33,279 bases of DNA, taken from NCBI GenBank assembly GCA_027623015.1, contig JAQBVR010000013.1, positions 1-33,279 on the forward strand. The letters run 5' to 3'. This stretch comes from a bacterium. Lineage in GTDB: Bacteria > Patescibacteriota > Gracilibacteria > Peribacterales > Peribacteraceae. Under the pieces are notes generated by a model. That model was not told where the DNA came from. It worked only from the letters and a program-made list of their open reading frames with translations, and made no database searches. How positions within the stretch are numbered: the stretch's first letter is position 1; every line of letters starts with the position of its first letter. Positions 10,401 through 19,798 of this stretch are shown one piece after another. The position numbers and the translations under genes are program-made.

Positions 10401-10660
10401 TCACCAGTAGTATTTTCAATAGGAGATAAAATATGTGAATCTAACTCAAAGAAATCCAACCAATGCCTAAGTCCTTCAGCGGTAGTATTCTTCTCTGTTA
10501 CTAATAGAGATGACTGTGGTTTATAGGATAAAATAACACTTGTAAGAAGTGCTTTTGCAGTTTCATTTGAAGCTCCAGATAAGATAAGACTCTTCTTTGA
10601 TTGTAGAAGTTGTTGAAGATCCTGATGGGTGTCTTTCCCAAGGAGTACGGATGGTTTCAT
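7487..10660 (-). CDS. mfd: Transcription-repair coupling factor Mfd
   Basis: [16 protein letters not shown] (RNAP-interaction domain), helicase motifs [58 protein letters not shown]-type C-terminus. Confidence 0.96.
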   Translation of the reverse strand: MKPSVLLGKDTHQDLQQLLQSKKSLILSGASNETAKALLTSVILSYKPQSSLLVTEKNTTAEGLRHWLDFFELDSHILSPIENTTGEIQPDALQQFLLFMRGEDKRVSIITRDIWDIDFPLFSELESQKITLEKGDKIEFIHMVEQLIDRGYSHGDDIYLHPGEYRRNGDVFDIFPIQSDHPFRVLMDFDTVTEIKSVDKNDLSNVEDVEGELILFPVVYEQMAPLSRQLHKDALLILDDQDDIEISTGATILRFTAFPQSEEGHVHLRYLSVLKFYTLTDFLNDIRDKIAQNWSLQVVTKRLDDLKEICDEEKIPYTLKEERRQGALTLLHAGIDDLLPHSLQNPDLKLALLTDREIFSLRKAAKQRSVQKLALDFITSLSAGDYVVHMEHGIGHFEGMTQKEFGGASREYLELTYAEGDKLFIPVDQADKLSKFVHEEGNEPTLTRLGTMEWKKITAKMKEETDKVAKELLQLYAKRASAKGFAYDDDNKDQKKFEEGFPYVETPGQLKAIQDIKMDMEDDHPMDRLICGDVGFGKTEVAMRAAFKAVQSGKQVAVIAPITILVDQHFHNFSERMEKFPVRVEMLSRFRTPKQQRIILEKLRKGEVDIVIGTHRLLQKDVDFLNLGLVIVDEEQRFGVKQKESLKDMRASVDFLTLTATPIPRTLNLGLHKLRDITTITTPPPGRLPIITEVRKYSDTLMCTAIMNELDRDGQVFVLHNRVETIDAFAAKLSKMIPKGRIVVGHGQLKPDELEKRIVTFKSGECNILVSSTIIENGIDLPRANTLIVNEAEKFGLSQLYQLRGRVGRSKLQAFAYFLYHSQRLKDDARKRLRAIVEACELGSGFQVAMRDLEIRGAGEILGSSQSGSMQTVGVSHYLRMLKHAVEEMKTGQKGSAEEITVEILLPTEALIPSYYIPDEQEKISVYQKLAGSGTIEILSEFGDDLREEFGDLPPQVRNLFAVLELKLVCRRVGVQRIKMEEHVVGEREIVMTLAGRVTANEIMQILSINPQWRISGSNLRIRESQLVKKSGLIDEHWLGELKRQVAALEAKRKKKD

Positions 10661-10672
10661 TTGCTAATTAGA

Positions 10673-11842
10673 TCAATCCTCTTGTATGCGCAATGGCATA
10701 ATAAGATGTAAGAAAAGCTCTCTACTCTGCACATGAAATACTGCTGGGTGCATACTATCAGTGAGTTGAAGCTCAACTTCATCATCGTCTGTATGGCTTA
10801 AAAAATCAAGGAGATAAGACGAACTTAGGGCTATTTTATTATCCTCTCCACTCACACCAACATCCAATGTTGCCTCATCTTGACCAATCTGTGTTTGTGG
10901 TGTTGTAATATGAACCCCTTTGCTGGAGATATGAAAAGTGAGGTTATTATTCATCTCTTTTGCAAAGTAGTGCATTCGCTTCACTATAAGACTTAACTCT
11001 TTTGTAGGAAGTTTCACTGTAGTCTTTTTATCTTTAGGGATGATTTGTTGGTAGTCAGGGAATTTACCTTCTATAAGACGAGAAAGAAGAATGGTATCAC
11101 CTGTACGAATCTCGATTTGTTGTGCACTAAGAGAAATATCCACAGTTGGAAGATTGTGTTCTATAGTATTTTCTTCCTCTTTTATATCCTTAATTCTTTG
11201 CGTCTCATTCTTCTTATTTGTTCCAATAACACTACGAAGTTCTTCTAATACTTTTGCAGGAATAATACATGATATATCTCCACCAGTAGAATCTATTGGC
11301 ATACTATATTCAGAAAGTCGGTAACTATCTGTAGATACAAAAATTAAGTTTCCTTTTTCACTACGAAGGTATACACCAGATAACACTGGACGAAGTGTTG
11401 TTTTTGCAGATGAAAATGTTACATTATATAATGCATCAAGTAGTGGGCCTGTTTTCACAGTAAATGATGTTTCTTTTTCTATAGGAGTTATTGTCGGATA
11501 ATCCTGTGATGATTCTCCTGTAATCACTGTTTTACTTTGTTGAGAAGTGCATTTAAGTTGTGTTCCCTCACTTGTTTCTAAGAGAACTTCTATATCAGTA
11601 TTGTATTGAGCAAAGTTAAGAAGTGCTTTTACTGGAATTGTTATTGATCCCTCGTTTTCAATATTTGCTTCAAAACTTGTGATGATACTTAACTCTAAAT
11701 CTGTTGCACTAAGTGTGCATCGTTTTCCCTCTATGGAAATTAATACATTTCCTAAGATAGGAAGTGCTTGCTGATTAGATATCGCACGGCTCACTAAGTT
11801 TAGAGCCTGAAGTAGATCGGAGGTTTTACAAGAAAATTTCAT
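10673..11842 (-). CDS. dnaN: DNA polymerase III beta subunit (sliding clamp)
   Basis: MKFSCKTSDLLQALNLVSRAISNQQALPILGNVLI, LRPVLSGVYL, STDSYRLSEY, IEGKFPDYQQIIP, C-terminal LIMPLRI. Confidence 0.96.
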   Translation of the reverse strand: MKFSCKTSDLLQALNLVSRAISNQQALPILGNVLISIEGKRCTLSATDLELSIITSFEANIENEGSITIPVKALLNFAQYNTDIEVLLETSEGTQLKCTSQQSKTVITGESSQDYPTITPIEKETSFTVKTGPLLDALYNVTFSSAKTTLRPVLSGVYLRSEKGNLIFVSTDSYRLSEYSMPIDSTGGDISCIIPAKVLEELRSVIGTNKKNETQRIKDIKEEENTIEHNLPTVDISLSAQQIEIRTGDTILLSRLIEGKFPDYQQIIPKDKKTTVKLPTKELSLIVKRMHYFAKEMNNNLTFHISSKGVHITTPQTQIGQDEATLDVGVSGEDNKIALSSSYLLDFLSHTDDDEVELQLTDSMHPAVFHVQSRELFLHLIMPLRIQED

Positions 11843-12221
11843 TTGTTATTAGAGAAGGTATAAAAGTATATATATAAATAATTAGTAGTCATAGAGGCAT
11901 CTTCACATTTTCCTTAGAAATATTGTCTACTATGTAGAAAACACCGACACACTTTGTCATATATTTAAGAGTGATGTGGGGATTTTGGCTTAAACATGCG
12001 ATATGTAAAGGTTGGTATCTGTGGAGAAGTACACAATAAACATGTGGATAACCTGTGTAGAACTATACTAATAAAAGCTTTCCTCCTACATATACCCATA
12101 AATGGCTACAGTTAGCCAAGAATAAATATAGTATGTGTAGAACTCCTGCTTCTATTCGCATACAGCCCTATAAGAGTTATACACACTGGTTGTGGATAAC
12201 CCCAATATATACACAGTAGCT
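11843..12221. promoter_or_regulatory. DnaA-box cluster upstream of dnaN; candidate oriC or DnaA-regulated promoter
   Basis: Exact TGTGGATAA at 12043-12051 and 12191-12199; near matches TGTGGAGAA 12020-12028, TGTGTAGAA 12054-12062 and ~12136, TTATACACA 12177-12185; AT-rich tatatatataaataatta next to dnaN. Confidence 0.55.
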
Positions 12222-13517
12222 TTATTTGGTCCCTGGACGGAATATATCACGCTCCTCAGGGTTTGGGGCACTAGAAGTATTTTCAGAAACTTTAAGCAAA
12301 CCATCCTTTGTTCGGGCATACATATTTTCCGCAATATCTTCTGTAACAAAGGTATTACTACAGATAAATGTACTTACACCTATCTTGATGCCGGGGCTCA
12401 TGCTGACTTGTATACCTAAGCGACAGTTATCCCCAATAATATTTCCTAACTTCACAAGATTTGTGTCGACACTTTCACCGGAAATAACAGAGGTGATCGG
12501 CGCTTCATCAAGACGGAAATTTGCCGTGATGCACCCTGCACCAAATGCGACGTTGCGTCCGACGACACTATCTCCGATGTAGGTCATGTGTGTCCAGACA
12601 TGACTATGTAACACACTGTCTTTGATTTCCGTGTTATAGCCTACGACACAGCTATCACCGATGCTTGAGCCTCGTACAAGTGCGTTATTTGCAACAATAG
12701 CATTCTTCCCGATGGTGCTTGGTCCGCGGATAACAGCATGCTCAAATACTTTGGCACCTTCTTCTATTACTACATTCCCATCGATCACTGCAGTGCTGTG
12801 TACAGACGCACTGGGGTGAATAGATTGCTTAGGAATTTCACCAAGAAGATGCGGCAATACTTGTAGAACATGCCACGGAAACTTCACTGCTTGCCAGAGT
12901 CCTTCATACGACACAGCTTTGTATTCATGATCTGCGAAGAGTGTTGCAAGTGACTGCTCATATCCATCATCCCGATCGTTATCGATCAATTGCAATGCGG
13001 TAAGCAATACAGATGCGTCTCCATGTGCATGGATCTGAATGTTCACAAGATCACTTGGCTCATTTCCTTCACCAGGCTTTTCGATGATAGATGTTATCCG
13101 GTCACCATCTACTCCCAAGTATCCACCAGGGAAGTATGATTCCACTTTTTGTGCGAGCAGTGCACCTGCTGCACCACCCTCTACAGTTTCACGTACAGTT
13201 GCGTAGGCAGAAGGGTCCACAACATCGTTCCCACACACCATAAGCACTTTTTCAGATCCAAACAATGGTAGTGCACTAAGGAGTGCACCGCGCGTTCCAA
13301 GTGTCATATCTTTTTGTTCAATGATAGGGAGGCCAAGTGCCGCTGCAGCATCTTTATTATGCGGACCACACACAAGTGTGATGTCATCACATCCACCCTG
13401 TTTCAGTCGATCGATCTGATGTTCGATAAGTGACTTCCCAGCGATTGGGAAAAACGACTTCTCGCTCAGTGGCCAGAAGCGATTGGAGCGGCCTGCGATC
13501 AACAAAAGAGTCTTCAT
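12222..13517 (-). CDS. GlmU-like bifunctional sugar-1-phosphate nucleotidyltransferase / left-handed beta-helix acyltransferase
   Basis: N-terminal MKTLLLIAGRSNRFWPLSEKSFFPIAGKSLIEHQID; C-terminal hexapeptide repeats (GKNAIVANNALVRGSSIGDSCVVGYNTEIKDSVL). Confidence 0.85.
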   Translation of the reverse strand: MKTLLLIAGRSNRFWPLSEKSFFPIAGKSLIEHQIDRLKQGGCDDITLVCGPHNKDAAAALGLPIIEQKDMTLGTRGALLSALPLFGSEKVLMVCGNDVVDPSAYATVRETVEGGAAGALLAQKVESYFPGGYLGVDGDRITSIIEKPGEGNEPSDLVNIQIHAHGDASVLLTALQLIDNDRDDGYEQSLATLFADHEYKAVSYEGLWQAVKFPWHVLQVLPHLLGEIPKQSIHPSASVHSTAVIDGNVVIEEGAKVFEHAVIRGPSTIGKNAIVANNALVRGSSIGDSCVVGYNTEIKDSVLHSHVWTHMTYIGDSVVGRNVAFGAGCITANFRLDEAPITSVISGESVDTNLVKLGNIIGDNCRLGIQVSMSPGIKIGVSTFICSNTFVTEDIAENMYARTKDGLLKVSENTSSAPNPEERDIFRPGTK

Positions 13518-13576
13518 AGGCGTATTGTACGCATATGTATCCTATTTGACAATTCTTATTTCTAATTCTTAATTTC

Positions 13577-14416
13577 CTATTCTAGCGCTAGTTCAACAGC
13601 GATAACTCCTTCATTAGCCGTATGTCGTATGACATATCCCAATTCCTCAAATCGCTCCAAAACGGACAAATGTGGGTGTCCAAAGCGATTATCGCGTCCT
13701 GCGGAGATAATGACGGTATCTGGATCGACTGCTTCCAAGAACGCCTGAGTAGAAGATGTCTTACTGCCATGATGTGCTGCCTTTAGGATGTCTGAACGAA
13801 TGTCGGTCTGCATCGAAAGTATTGCAGCTTCGGCATCCTTTTCTATGTCTCCAGTAAGAAGTATCGATTGCTCGCCACCAAGAACACGGATCACCACAGA
13901 TGTATCATTTTTATTCGCGACCTCTTTGCCAAGGAGTCCTGTGGGGGGCCAGATCACATCGAGGATGATCCCGTCTCCAAGATCGATGTCTTTCTCTGGA
14001 TCTGCAAGCATCACGGGAATCTGTTGCTGCGCGACCTCATCAAGAAATGCTTGGTAGCGACCAGACAATCCTTGTACACCAGAGATCAAGACTTGTTGCA
14101 CATTGTATCGTTGTAGTATCTCGGGTAGTGCAGTGAGATGGTCTGCATCGGGGTGTGTTAAGACAAGGAGCTCGATCGTTCGGTCAAAAAATGGCATATG
14201 CTCCCCGAGATACTCGAGTGTATCGAGGTTTGGTCCTCCATCTATCAGAACTTGTTTGCCAGATGGGCTTACTAAAAGTGTGGCGTCACCTTGTCCAACA
14301 TCAAGAAAGTATGCGTGAAGTTTTCCATCTGGCTGCTTCTGGTATTCGGTATATAGAAGAGAGCTCACCGCGAGAGCGATGAATACATAGCCTATAATTA
14401 AGCGACAGTTCTTCAT
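13577..14416 (-). CDS. Membrane-anchored MBL-fold hydrolase, ComEC/Rec2 C-terminal-domain type
   Basis: FLDVGQGDATLLVSPSGKQVLIDGGP, LTHPDADHLTALPE, LLTGDIEKDAE, LKAAHHGSKTSSTQAFLEAVDPDTVIISAG; N-terminal hydrophobic segment; no competence TM channel domain. Confidence 0.88.
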   Translation of the reverse strand: MKNCRLIIGYVFIALAVSSLLYTEYQKQPDGKLHAYFLDVGQGDATLLVSPSGKQVLIDGGPNLDTLEYLGEHMPFFDRTIELLVLTHPDADHLTALPEILQRYNVQQVLISGVQGLSGRYQAFLDEVAQQQIPVMLADPEKDIDLGDGIILDVIWPPTGLLGKEVANKNDTSVVIRVLGGEQSILLTGDIEKDAEAAILSMQTDIRSDILKAAHHGSKTSSTQAFLEAVDPDTVIISAGRDNRFGHPHLSVLERFEELGYVIRHTANEGVIAVELALE

Positions 14417-14503
14417 AGAAAGAGATTTGAAATTATACCTCTACAAAGGGAAAAAGTACACATATGAATAGTGAAGTATCTGCGCAGATACTTCTATAAT
14501 GCT

Positions 14504-14746
14504 TTAAAAATTTCTATAGGTTGACTCGTCTCTCTTGCGGATTGCCTTTACTTCAAGACGCTCTTCATCATCAAAATAAATGATCCTATATCTTCCAGTG
14601 CGAACGCGAAAAATACAGTCGTACCCTTTGAGCTTCTTGTGGTCCAGGCCGTCAATGTCACGGTTGCGAATCTGTTTCAAAACTGCCAGAACTTGTACCA
14701 AATTCTTATGAGGCAGTGCCCGTAATTCTCGTTCAAGTCCACCCAT
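14504..14746 (-). CDS. ParE/RelE-family type II toxin
   Basis: 80 aa; LKQIRNRDIDGLDHKKLKGYDCIFRVRTGRYRIIYFDDEERLEVKAIRKRDESTY typical of the fold; directly follows an antitoxin-like ORF. Confidence 0.82.
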   Translation of the reverse strand: MGGLERELRALPHKNLVQVLAVLKQIRNRDIDGLDHKKLKGYDCIFRVRTGRYRIIYFDDEERLEVKAIRKRDESTYRNF

Positions 14747-14749
14747 ACC

Positions 14750-14995
14750 TTATGAAGAGATACGGTCCATCATATCAATAGCGTCATCAATGGGCATACC
14801 AGTGGTTTTGCCGCCCTCTGTAAAATCAACAACTGTTTCCCATTCTTCTATTTCATCAACATTTTCGTTGATTTTCATAACCATAAAGACGGGTTTTGAG
14901 TGCCGAATAACACGGAATGCTTCCCCCTTTTCTACACGGTCAGCAATCTCCGCGAGCCGCATGCGAAAGTCCTTGATAGAAATATCGTTAGTCAT
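14750..14995 (-). CDS. Phd/YefM-like antitoxin
   Basis: ISIKDFRMRLAEIADRVEKGEAFRVIRHSKPVFMVMKI; upstream of and adjacent to the toxin. Confidence 0.8.
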   Translation of the reverse strand: MTNDISIKDFRMRLAEIADRVEKGEAFRVIRHSKPVFMVMKINENVDEIEEWETVVDFTEGGKTTGMPIDDAIDMMDRISS

Positions 14996-15028
14996 AATTC
15001 AAAAGGGTACAATAAAAAGTGACTATAG

Positions 15029-15046
15029 TGTACATTATAAAGTACA
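15029..15046 (-). promoter_or_regulatory. Palindromic operator overlapping the TA-operon -10 box
   Basis: TGTAC-attataaa-GTACA; minus-strand TATAAT lies between the arms; another GTACA at ~15007. Confidence 0.45.
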
Positions 15047-15180
15047 ATTGAGCAAGAAAATAGCAAAAATGTCTTCGCAGAGGTAATCTCAATAAACTAC
15101 TACACAAAAGCAAATACATAAATTACGCTGATCAACAACATGAGAGTTACCCCTTTAGAATATTGTGAAAGGCAAGACCC

Positions 15181-15570
15181 TTGTTTGATAATCGTAGATT
15201 TTACGCACTCATTCATAGTCAAGAAACAGGAGAGTATATTCCAGATTCAGAGGTAGCGTATCACTGCCATAGTACAGTCAATCATTGCTTCGGTGTACAA
15301 GGACACTATCCAAAATTTGAAGAGATGCACGGTTCTTCATTACTGCGCGCAAGAAAAGAATTAAACATTCCTTTTGCTTTGAAATGGTATGAAGAAAGAA
15401 GTGCAGAGCACGCGCAAATTCTTGCAGGCTTTGATGACGGATCAGATGACGCGATTCCTTTTGAGAAGGCAGGAAATTTTGGACCATACTATATTTCAGG
15501 GCTAAATCATCGATCTGCAATCTTAAAACAGAGAAGTATGACCCCTTATTTCTACGCTGTGAAGCGCTAA
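15181..15570 (+). CDS. Uncharacterised small protein (TTG start)
   Basis: 129-aa ORF with protein-like composition and no recognised family; start codon uncertain. Confidence 0.5.
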   Translation: MFDNRRFYALIHSQETGEYIPDSEVAYHCHSTVNHCFGVQGHYPKFEEMHGSSLLRARKELNIPFALKWYEERSAEHAQILAGFDDGSDDAIPFEKAGNFGPYYISGLNHRSAILKQRSMTPYFYAVKR

Positions 15571-15572
15571 TC

Positions 15573-17132
15573 TTACCGTTTCCTCCGTGCCACAACTACT
15601 CCTCCAAGCCCACCAACGATTGTCACAAGCGCAGCGACTGCACCACCACCTGTTTGAGCTAACTTTGATACGACAGTCTTCCGCACCTTTTCTACCTTGG
15701 TAGGTTTGGATGTACTCTTTGTTGCGAGTTGCTGATTGGTCGTTGGTACCTTGGAAACGTTGGTACCCTTGGTCCCCTCGGGCGCCTTCACAGCAATGGG
15801 TTCAGATACTTTCACTGCCACAGTTTTCCGTTCTGGCTTCGTCTCTTTTTTCTCTACAACGATAGGCTCCGGTGCACCAGGCACCCTGCCATCAGGTCCT
15901 GCTATCCCAATAGTTTTGGCGACTTCTTTCGATGTACTACCGTAGATATTCATCACACTAATACCAAAGGTGTAGTGACCAGGGACTGCCCCAGGTATGT
16001 CCAGTCCTGCAACATTAAGAGGGACCATAGTCGGGTCACTAAATGTCTTACCATTGTCTCGACTCTGACGCACAACGTATCCAGTCAGGCTATTGCACGG
16101 ATTTTGCAGTTCCCATCGAGCTTGGATGACAAATGACCCATAGAAGTCAGGCTGCGATGCCAGCTGAAGATTCTTGATTGGCGAAGGGTTTGCCATCTCC
16201 TCTGGAGTACACGTAAGTACTGCTGCGGAAGTTGCTGCTTGCACAGATACTTCTGCATCGCGCTCTCCTCCTTGTAGATGCCCTTGGAAAAATGCTCTGC
16301 GATGTTCGGGGTCGAGTGGAGAACCATCGAGTCCTTGAATGGGTTCAAACAAAACAACTTCATACACTTTTCCACGTACTTGCGTCACCGTTCCTATGAT
16401 AATAGTTTCTTGGTCGATGATGATGCCCGTAAGTCGAAGTGGCACACCTGCTGCGTCTTGTACCGAGAACGCTTGCTGTGCGTATGCAGGGTCTACATAG
16501 GGAAAGTCAGAAAATGTCAGCTGAATCTCCGTAGGAGAGAGTGGCTCTGTTAAAAGAAGATGCAGTGTGCCACCAAGATCTGCGCGTTGCCACTGTGGCA
16601 CTTCAAGAGAGGGAACAGTATTTTGCACGGCCTGCTCCTGTTCTTGTGGTGTTGTGCGCTTTTCTCCTGCGCCGACAAGATTAAAAGTTTCTGTTGAAGG
16701 CTCTTCTTGCTGCTGTACGGTGAAATCCCCTTCCTCGAGAGAGATGCTTAGCTCATTATCTCTTTCTAAGACCACAGAATCTTCTTCAAGAAATACAGTA
16801 CCAACATTTCCACTTGTATCTACTGCAAGAACGGATACATAGATAACACGAGATGAAAGTGCTGCTCGGATAGTGTGGTTTGAAACTGGTCCATCACTTT
16901 GTTCGAAGTCGTCGTACTCACCGTTGTTGGCAAGGATGGACTTACTACTGAAGTACACTTGGTAGTGTGCAATAGAACTTGTTGGAGGAAGTGGTTCCCA
17001 GATGACTGTCACAGTATCACCGATAAGCCGAGCCTCGATGCCCGTCACTGCGGGAACAGATTGTGCGAAGCTGATACTTGGCACGATAAGTGCAAGAAGT
17101 AGCAGAGCCTTTGAGATGCGAAGTCCGAACAT
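15573..17132 (-). CDS. Secreted surface protein with Fn3-like domains and LPXTG-like sorting signal (LAQTG)
   Basis: Signal peptide MFGLRISKALLLLALIVPSISFAQS at ATG 17132; TGIEARLIGDTVTVIWEPLPPTSSIAHYQVYF; C-terminus LAQTGGGAVAALVTIVGGLGGVVVARRKR. Confidence 0.85.
   Translation of the reverse strand: MFGLRISKALLLLALIVPSISFAQSVPAVTGIEARLIGDTVTVIWEPLPPTSSIAHYQVYFSSKSILANNGEYDDFEQSDGPVSNHTIRAALSSRVIYVSVLAVDTSGNVGTVFLEEDSVVLERDNELSISLEEGDFTVQQQEEPSTETFNLVGAGEKRTTPQEQEQAVQNTVPSLEVPQWQRADLGGTLHLLLTEPLSPTEIQLTFSDFPYVDPAYAQQAFSVQDAAGVPLRLTGIIIDQETIIIGTVTQVRGKVYEVVLFEPIQGLDGSPLDPEHRRAFFQGHLQGGERDAEVSVQAATSAAVLTCTPEEMANPSPIKNLQLASQPDFYGSFVIQARWELQNPCNSLTGYVVRQSRDNGKTFSDPTMVPLNVAGLDIPGAVPGHYTFGISVMNIYGSTSKEVAKTIGIAGPDGRVPGAPEPIVVEKKETKPERKTVAVKVSEPIAVKAPEGTKGTNVSKVPTTNQQLATKSTSKPTKVEKVRKTVVSKLAQTGGGAVAALVTIVGGLGGVVVARRKR
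15750..15790. repeat. GGACCAAGGGTACCAA-type repeat embedded in coding sequence
   Basis: ggtaccttggaaacgttggtacccttggtcccctcggg; encodes PEGTKGTNVSKVPTTN; same style as 21133-21210. Confidence 0.55.
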
Positions 17133-17320
17133 AGTTTTTGTGTTTCCTATAATTTTACCACAGAACGCAGTATTTAGCACGTATGAGCTAATGTATTGAA
17201 AAACAAACTTGAATTTTTGCAAGTGAAGATATTACCCTTGAAAAAAGGGTATAAAAGGAGCAAAAGGCACCTCTATTTTACCCCCCTTTGTACCTTTGGT
17301 GCCATTTGCACCCTTATAAT

Positions 17321-18778
17321 CTACACCACACTCTTATGCAGTTTTGTGAGTAATATCGCTACCCCCATCCACAGGGTAATGATCACTAGGCCTATCACCG
17401 TAAATACTTCACTGTTGAGCAGGGGTAAGAGCAGCCAGAGGCCAGCAGCAAGAAGAAGGCTATATGTCAGCCACTGTTGGATCTGTATTCGCGTCAGGGA
17501 GATCGGCATCACCTTCAAGCTTTGTGGCAGAAGGAGTATCGCCAATACACAGTGCACAAAAATGGAAACAGAAGCAGCGCCAACAAACCCATAAAGTGGG
17601 ATCAGCCAGATGTTTAGCGAAAGTGACAGAATCGCTCCTACAAGAAGTGTGCAAACAAGCTGTCGCCACTTGTGCTTTGTCAGTAGTACATAGAACCCAT
17701 AGAGCACGAGTGCATTCAGGAAGAGGGGCGCGCTCATCAGTCTCATTGCAGTATCGCTTCCAGGCCCTGCGGCAGTACTCAAGTATGCGTCAGTTGTAAG
17801 AAGTGCGATGAGTGGCCGTGCCCAGAGTGCACTAAAGAGTGCGGAGGTCGTTCCAAGAACGAGCAGTATAAGAAATGTTTTTCCAAGAAGAGTGCGCGTA
17901 TCTTCTCCATTGCTATCGCGCTCACTCAATGTTGGCAGTGTGGAGTTGAGTAAAAATGTAGGAATCAAAAATCCAACATCTGTCATGCGAACCACAAATC
18001 CGTAGTATGCATTTTGTATTTCATAGTCATCGCGCAGTAGTGCTATCAACGTGATGTCGAACTGTCGATAAAGCGCTACACAAAAGAAGGCAACGCCGTA
18101 TGGTGTCGCAGCTCGGAGGATGCGCCTGAGCGTTACTGGATTGAAACTTGGTCGTATGTGCATCAGTCGACTGCCGTACAGGAGGGAGATGCAAAAAAGA
18201 ATGAACGCACCAATACCACCATATAAAAGAAAGAGGTGATACACATGGAGGTCCGATGTATTGCGCACGCCCATGACGATGACACTCCCAATGGCGACGA
18301 CTGTGAAGATGCGCTGTGTCACTTCTGCTATGAACACATAGTGCATCTTGTATTGCACTTGAAATACAGTGCGGATGATCCCAGCGAGTAAGGTAAAGAA
18401 CGGAACAAGAGACGCGATGGTGACTCCAAGTGGAAGCGGCGTGCCCTTCCATGCTGGCATGCACCATACAAAGAGGAGTGCGGAGCAAAGTGACAATATT
18501 AAGATGCAGCAGCGAATGACGATAAGTGCGCCGAGCACGTCCTCTTTCTCCTGAGTGCTCCGTGCAGCACTTACCTCTCGAACAGATACAGCGTAGAGTC
18601 CGAAGTCTGCGAGTATTCCAAAGAGTTGCAGAAAGCCATACGCAGAGTTGTAGTTTCCGGCGAGCTCCTTGCTCAGTCCAACTGCCACAAACTTCACCGT
18701 CAATATACTTAGTGCAGCCATCGTGACTTGGCTGACAAGTTGCCAGAGGGTAGAGACGGCGATGTTCTTGGTTGGCAT
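17321..18778 (-). CDS. Polysaccharide flippase (MVF/Wzx-type)
   Basis: 485-aa multi-TM protein; MPTKNIAVSTLWQLVSQVTMAALSILTVKFVAVGLSKELAGNYNSAYGFLQLFGILADFGLYAVSVREVS. Confidence 0.85.
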   Translation of the reverse strand: MPTKNIAVSTLWQLVSQVTMAALSILTVKFVAVGLSKELAGNYNSAYGFLQLFGILADFGLYAVSVREVSAARSTQEKEDVLGALIVIRCCILILSLCSALLFVWCMPAWKGTPLPLGVTIASLVPFFTLLAGIIRTVFQVQYKMHYVFIAEVTQRIFTVVAIGSVIVMGVRNTSDLHVYHLFLLYGGIGAFILFCISLLYGSRLMHIRPSFNPVTLRRILRAATPYGVAFFCVALYRQFDITLIALLRDDYEIQNAYYGFVVRMTDVGFLIPTFLLNSTLPTLSERDSNGEDTRTLLGKTFLILLVLGTTSALFSALWARPLIALLTTDAYLSTAAGPGSDTAMRLMSAPLFLNALVLYGFYVLLTKHKWRQLVCTLLVGAILSLSLNIWLIPLYGFVGAASVSIFVHCVLAILLLPQSLKVMPISLTRIQIQQWLTYSLLLAAGLWLLLPLLNSEVFTVIGLVIITLWMGVAILLTKLHKSVV

Positions 18779-18877
18779 CGCTCAGATTGTAGAGTGAATA
18801 GTGCAAAAATCCGAATTCCTTGCAGTGGGTTCTTTTACTAGACATACCTCCGATTTCCTTGTAAAGTCAGCTCCGAC

Positions 18878-19798
18878 ATGCCACTACCGTTCGAACATCT
18901 AACGAGCGCCCAACAACTCTCAAAAGAGGTGGTCGCAGACGTTTTTGCTGTCGCAGACGAGATGGAGAAGATCTGGAGTAGCGGAAAACGGTCCAAATTA
19001 CTCGAAGACAAGATCATCGCACTCCTCTTCTACGAGCCAAGCTCTCGAACGATGTTGAGCTTTCAGGCAGCAGTACAAGGTTTGAGCGCTGGTATGGAAC
19101 TCGCGCATGGACGACAAAACAGCTCCATGGAAAAAGGGGAAAGCATCGAAGACACCATCCGCATGGTTGCACGCTACAGCGACCTGATCGTCATGCGACA
19201 TCCCGAAGCAGGTTCTGCCGACAAGGCTGCTTCCGTGAGCCATGTTCCATTCATCAACGCAGGAGATGGGGGCAACCAACACCCAACACAATCGCTACTG
19301 GACCTCTACACCATCAAGAAAGAAAAAGGATCCCTCGACGGACTCCATGTAGCATTTGCATGTGATCCACTTCACTCTCGTACCATTCGCTCACTTGCAC
19401 TTGCACTGAGCCAGTACAACGACATTCGCTTCACCTTCATCAGCCCAGATAGCCTAAGGGCATCAAGTGATATGATCACTGAACTAAAAAACAACAGTGT
19501 CTCCGTAGAAGAATCTACAGATCTTTCTGTTGGACTCGATACAGACATCCTCTACATGAACCGGCTCCAAGAAGAGAGATTTGAAGACCACAAAGAGTTT
19601 GAAAAATACCGAGACCAATACGTACTGACAGCAGATATGCTCAAAGGAAAAGATACACTCGTCATGGACCCTCTACCACGTGTCGATGAGATCGCAACAG
19701 ATGTAGATGACCTACCAAATGCGGTGTACTTCGACCAAGCACGCAATGGCGTACTTGTTCGAATGGCTCTGATGGCTATGCTCCTCGGTAAAGCATGA
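18878..19798 (+). CDS. pyrB: Aspartate carbamoyltransferase catalytic chain
   Basis: ALLFYEPSSRTMLSFQAAVQGLSAG, DLIVMRHPEAGS, INAGDGGNQHPTQSLLDLYTI, MDPLPRVDEI. Confidence 0.96.
   Translation: MPLPFEHLTSAQQLSKEVVADVFAVADEMEKIWSSGKRSKLLEDKIIALLFYEPSSRTMLSFQAAVQGLSAGMELAHGRQNSSMEKGESIEDTIRMVARYSDLIVMRHPEAGSADKAASVSHVPFINAGDGGNQHPTQSLLDLYTIKKEKGSLDGLHVAFACDPLHSRTIRSLALALSQYNDIRFTFISPDSLRASSDMITELKNNSVSVEESTDLSVGLDTDILYMNRLQEERFEDHKEFEKYRDQYVLTADMLKGKDTLVMDPLPRVDEIATDVDDLPNAVYFDQARNGVLVRMALMAMLLGKA

Noticed and set aside
18027-18845. 272-aa minus-strand ORF overlapping the flippase gene
   Set aside because: Out-of-frame with the clear multi-TM flippase; His/Arg/Cys-rich artefactual translation.
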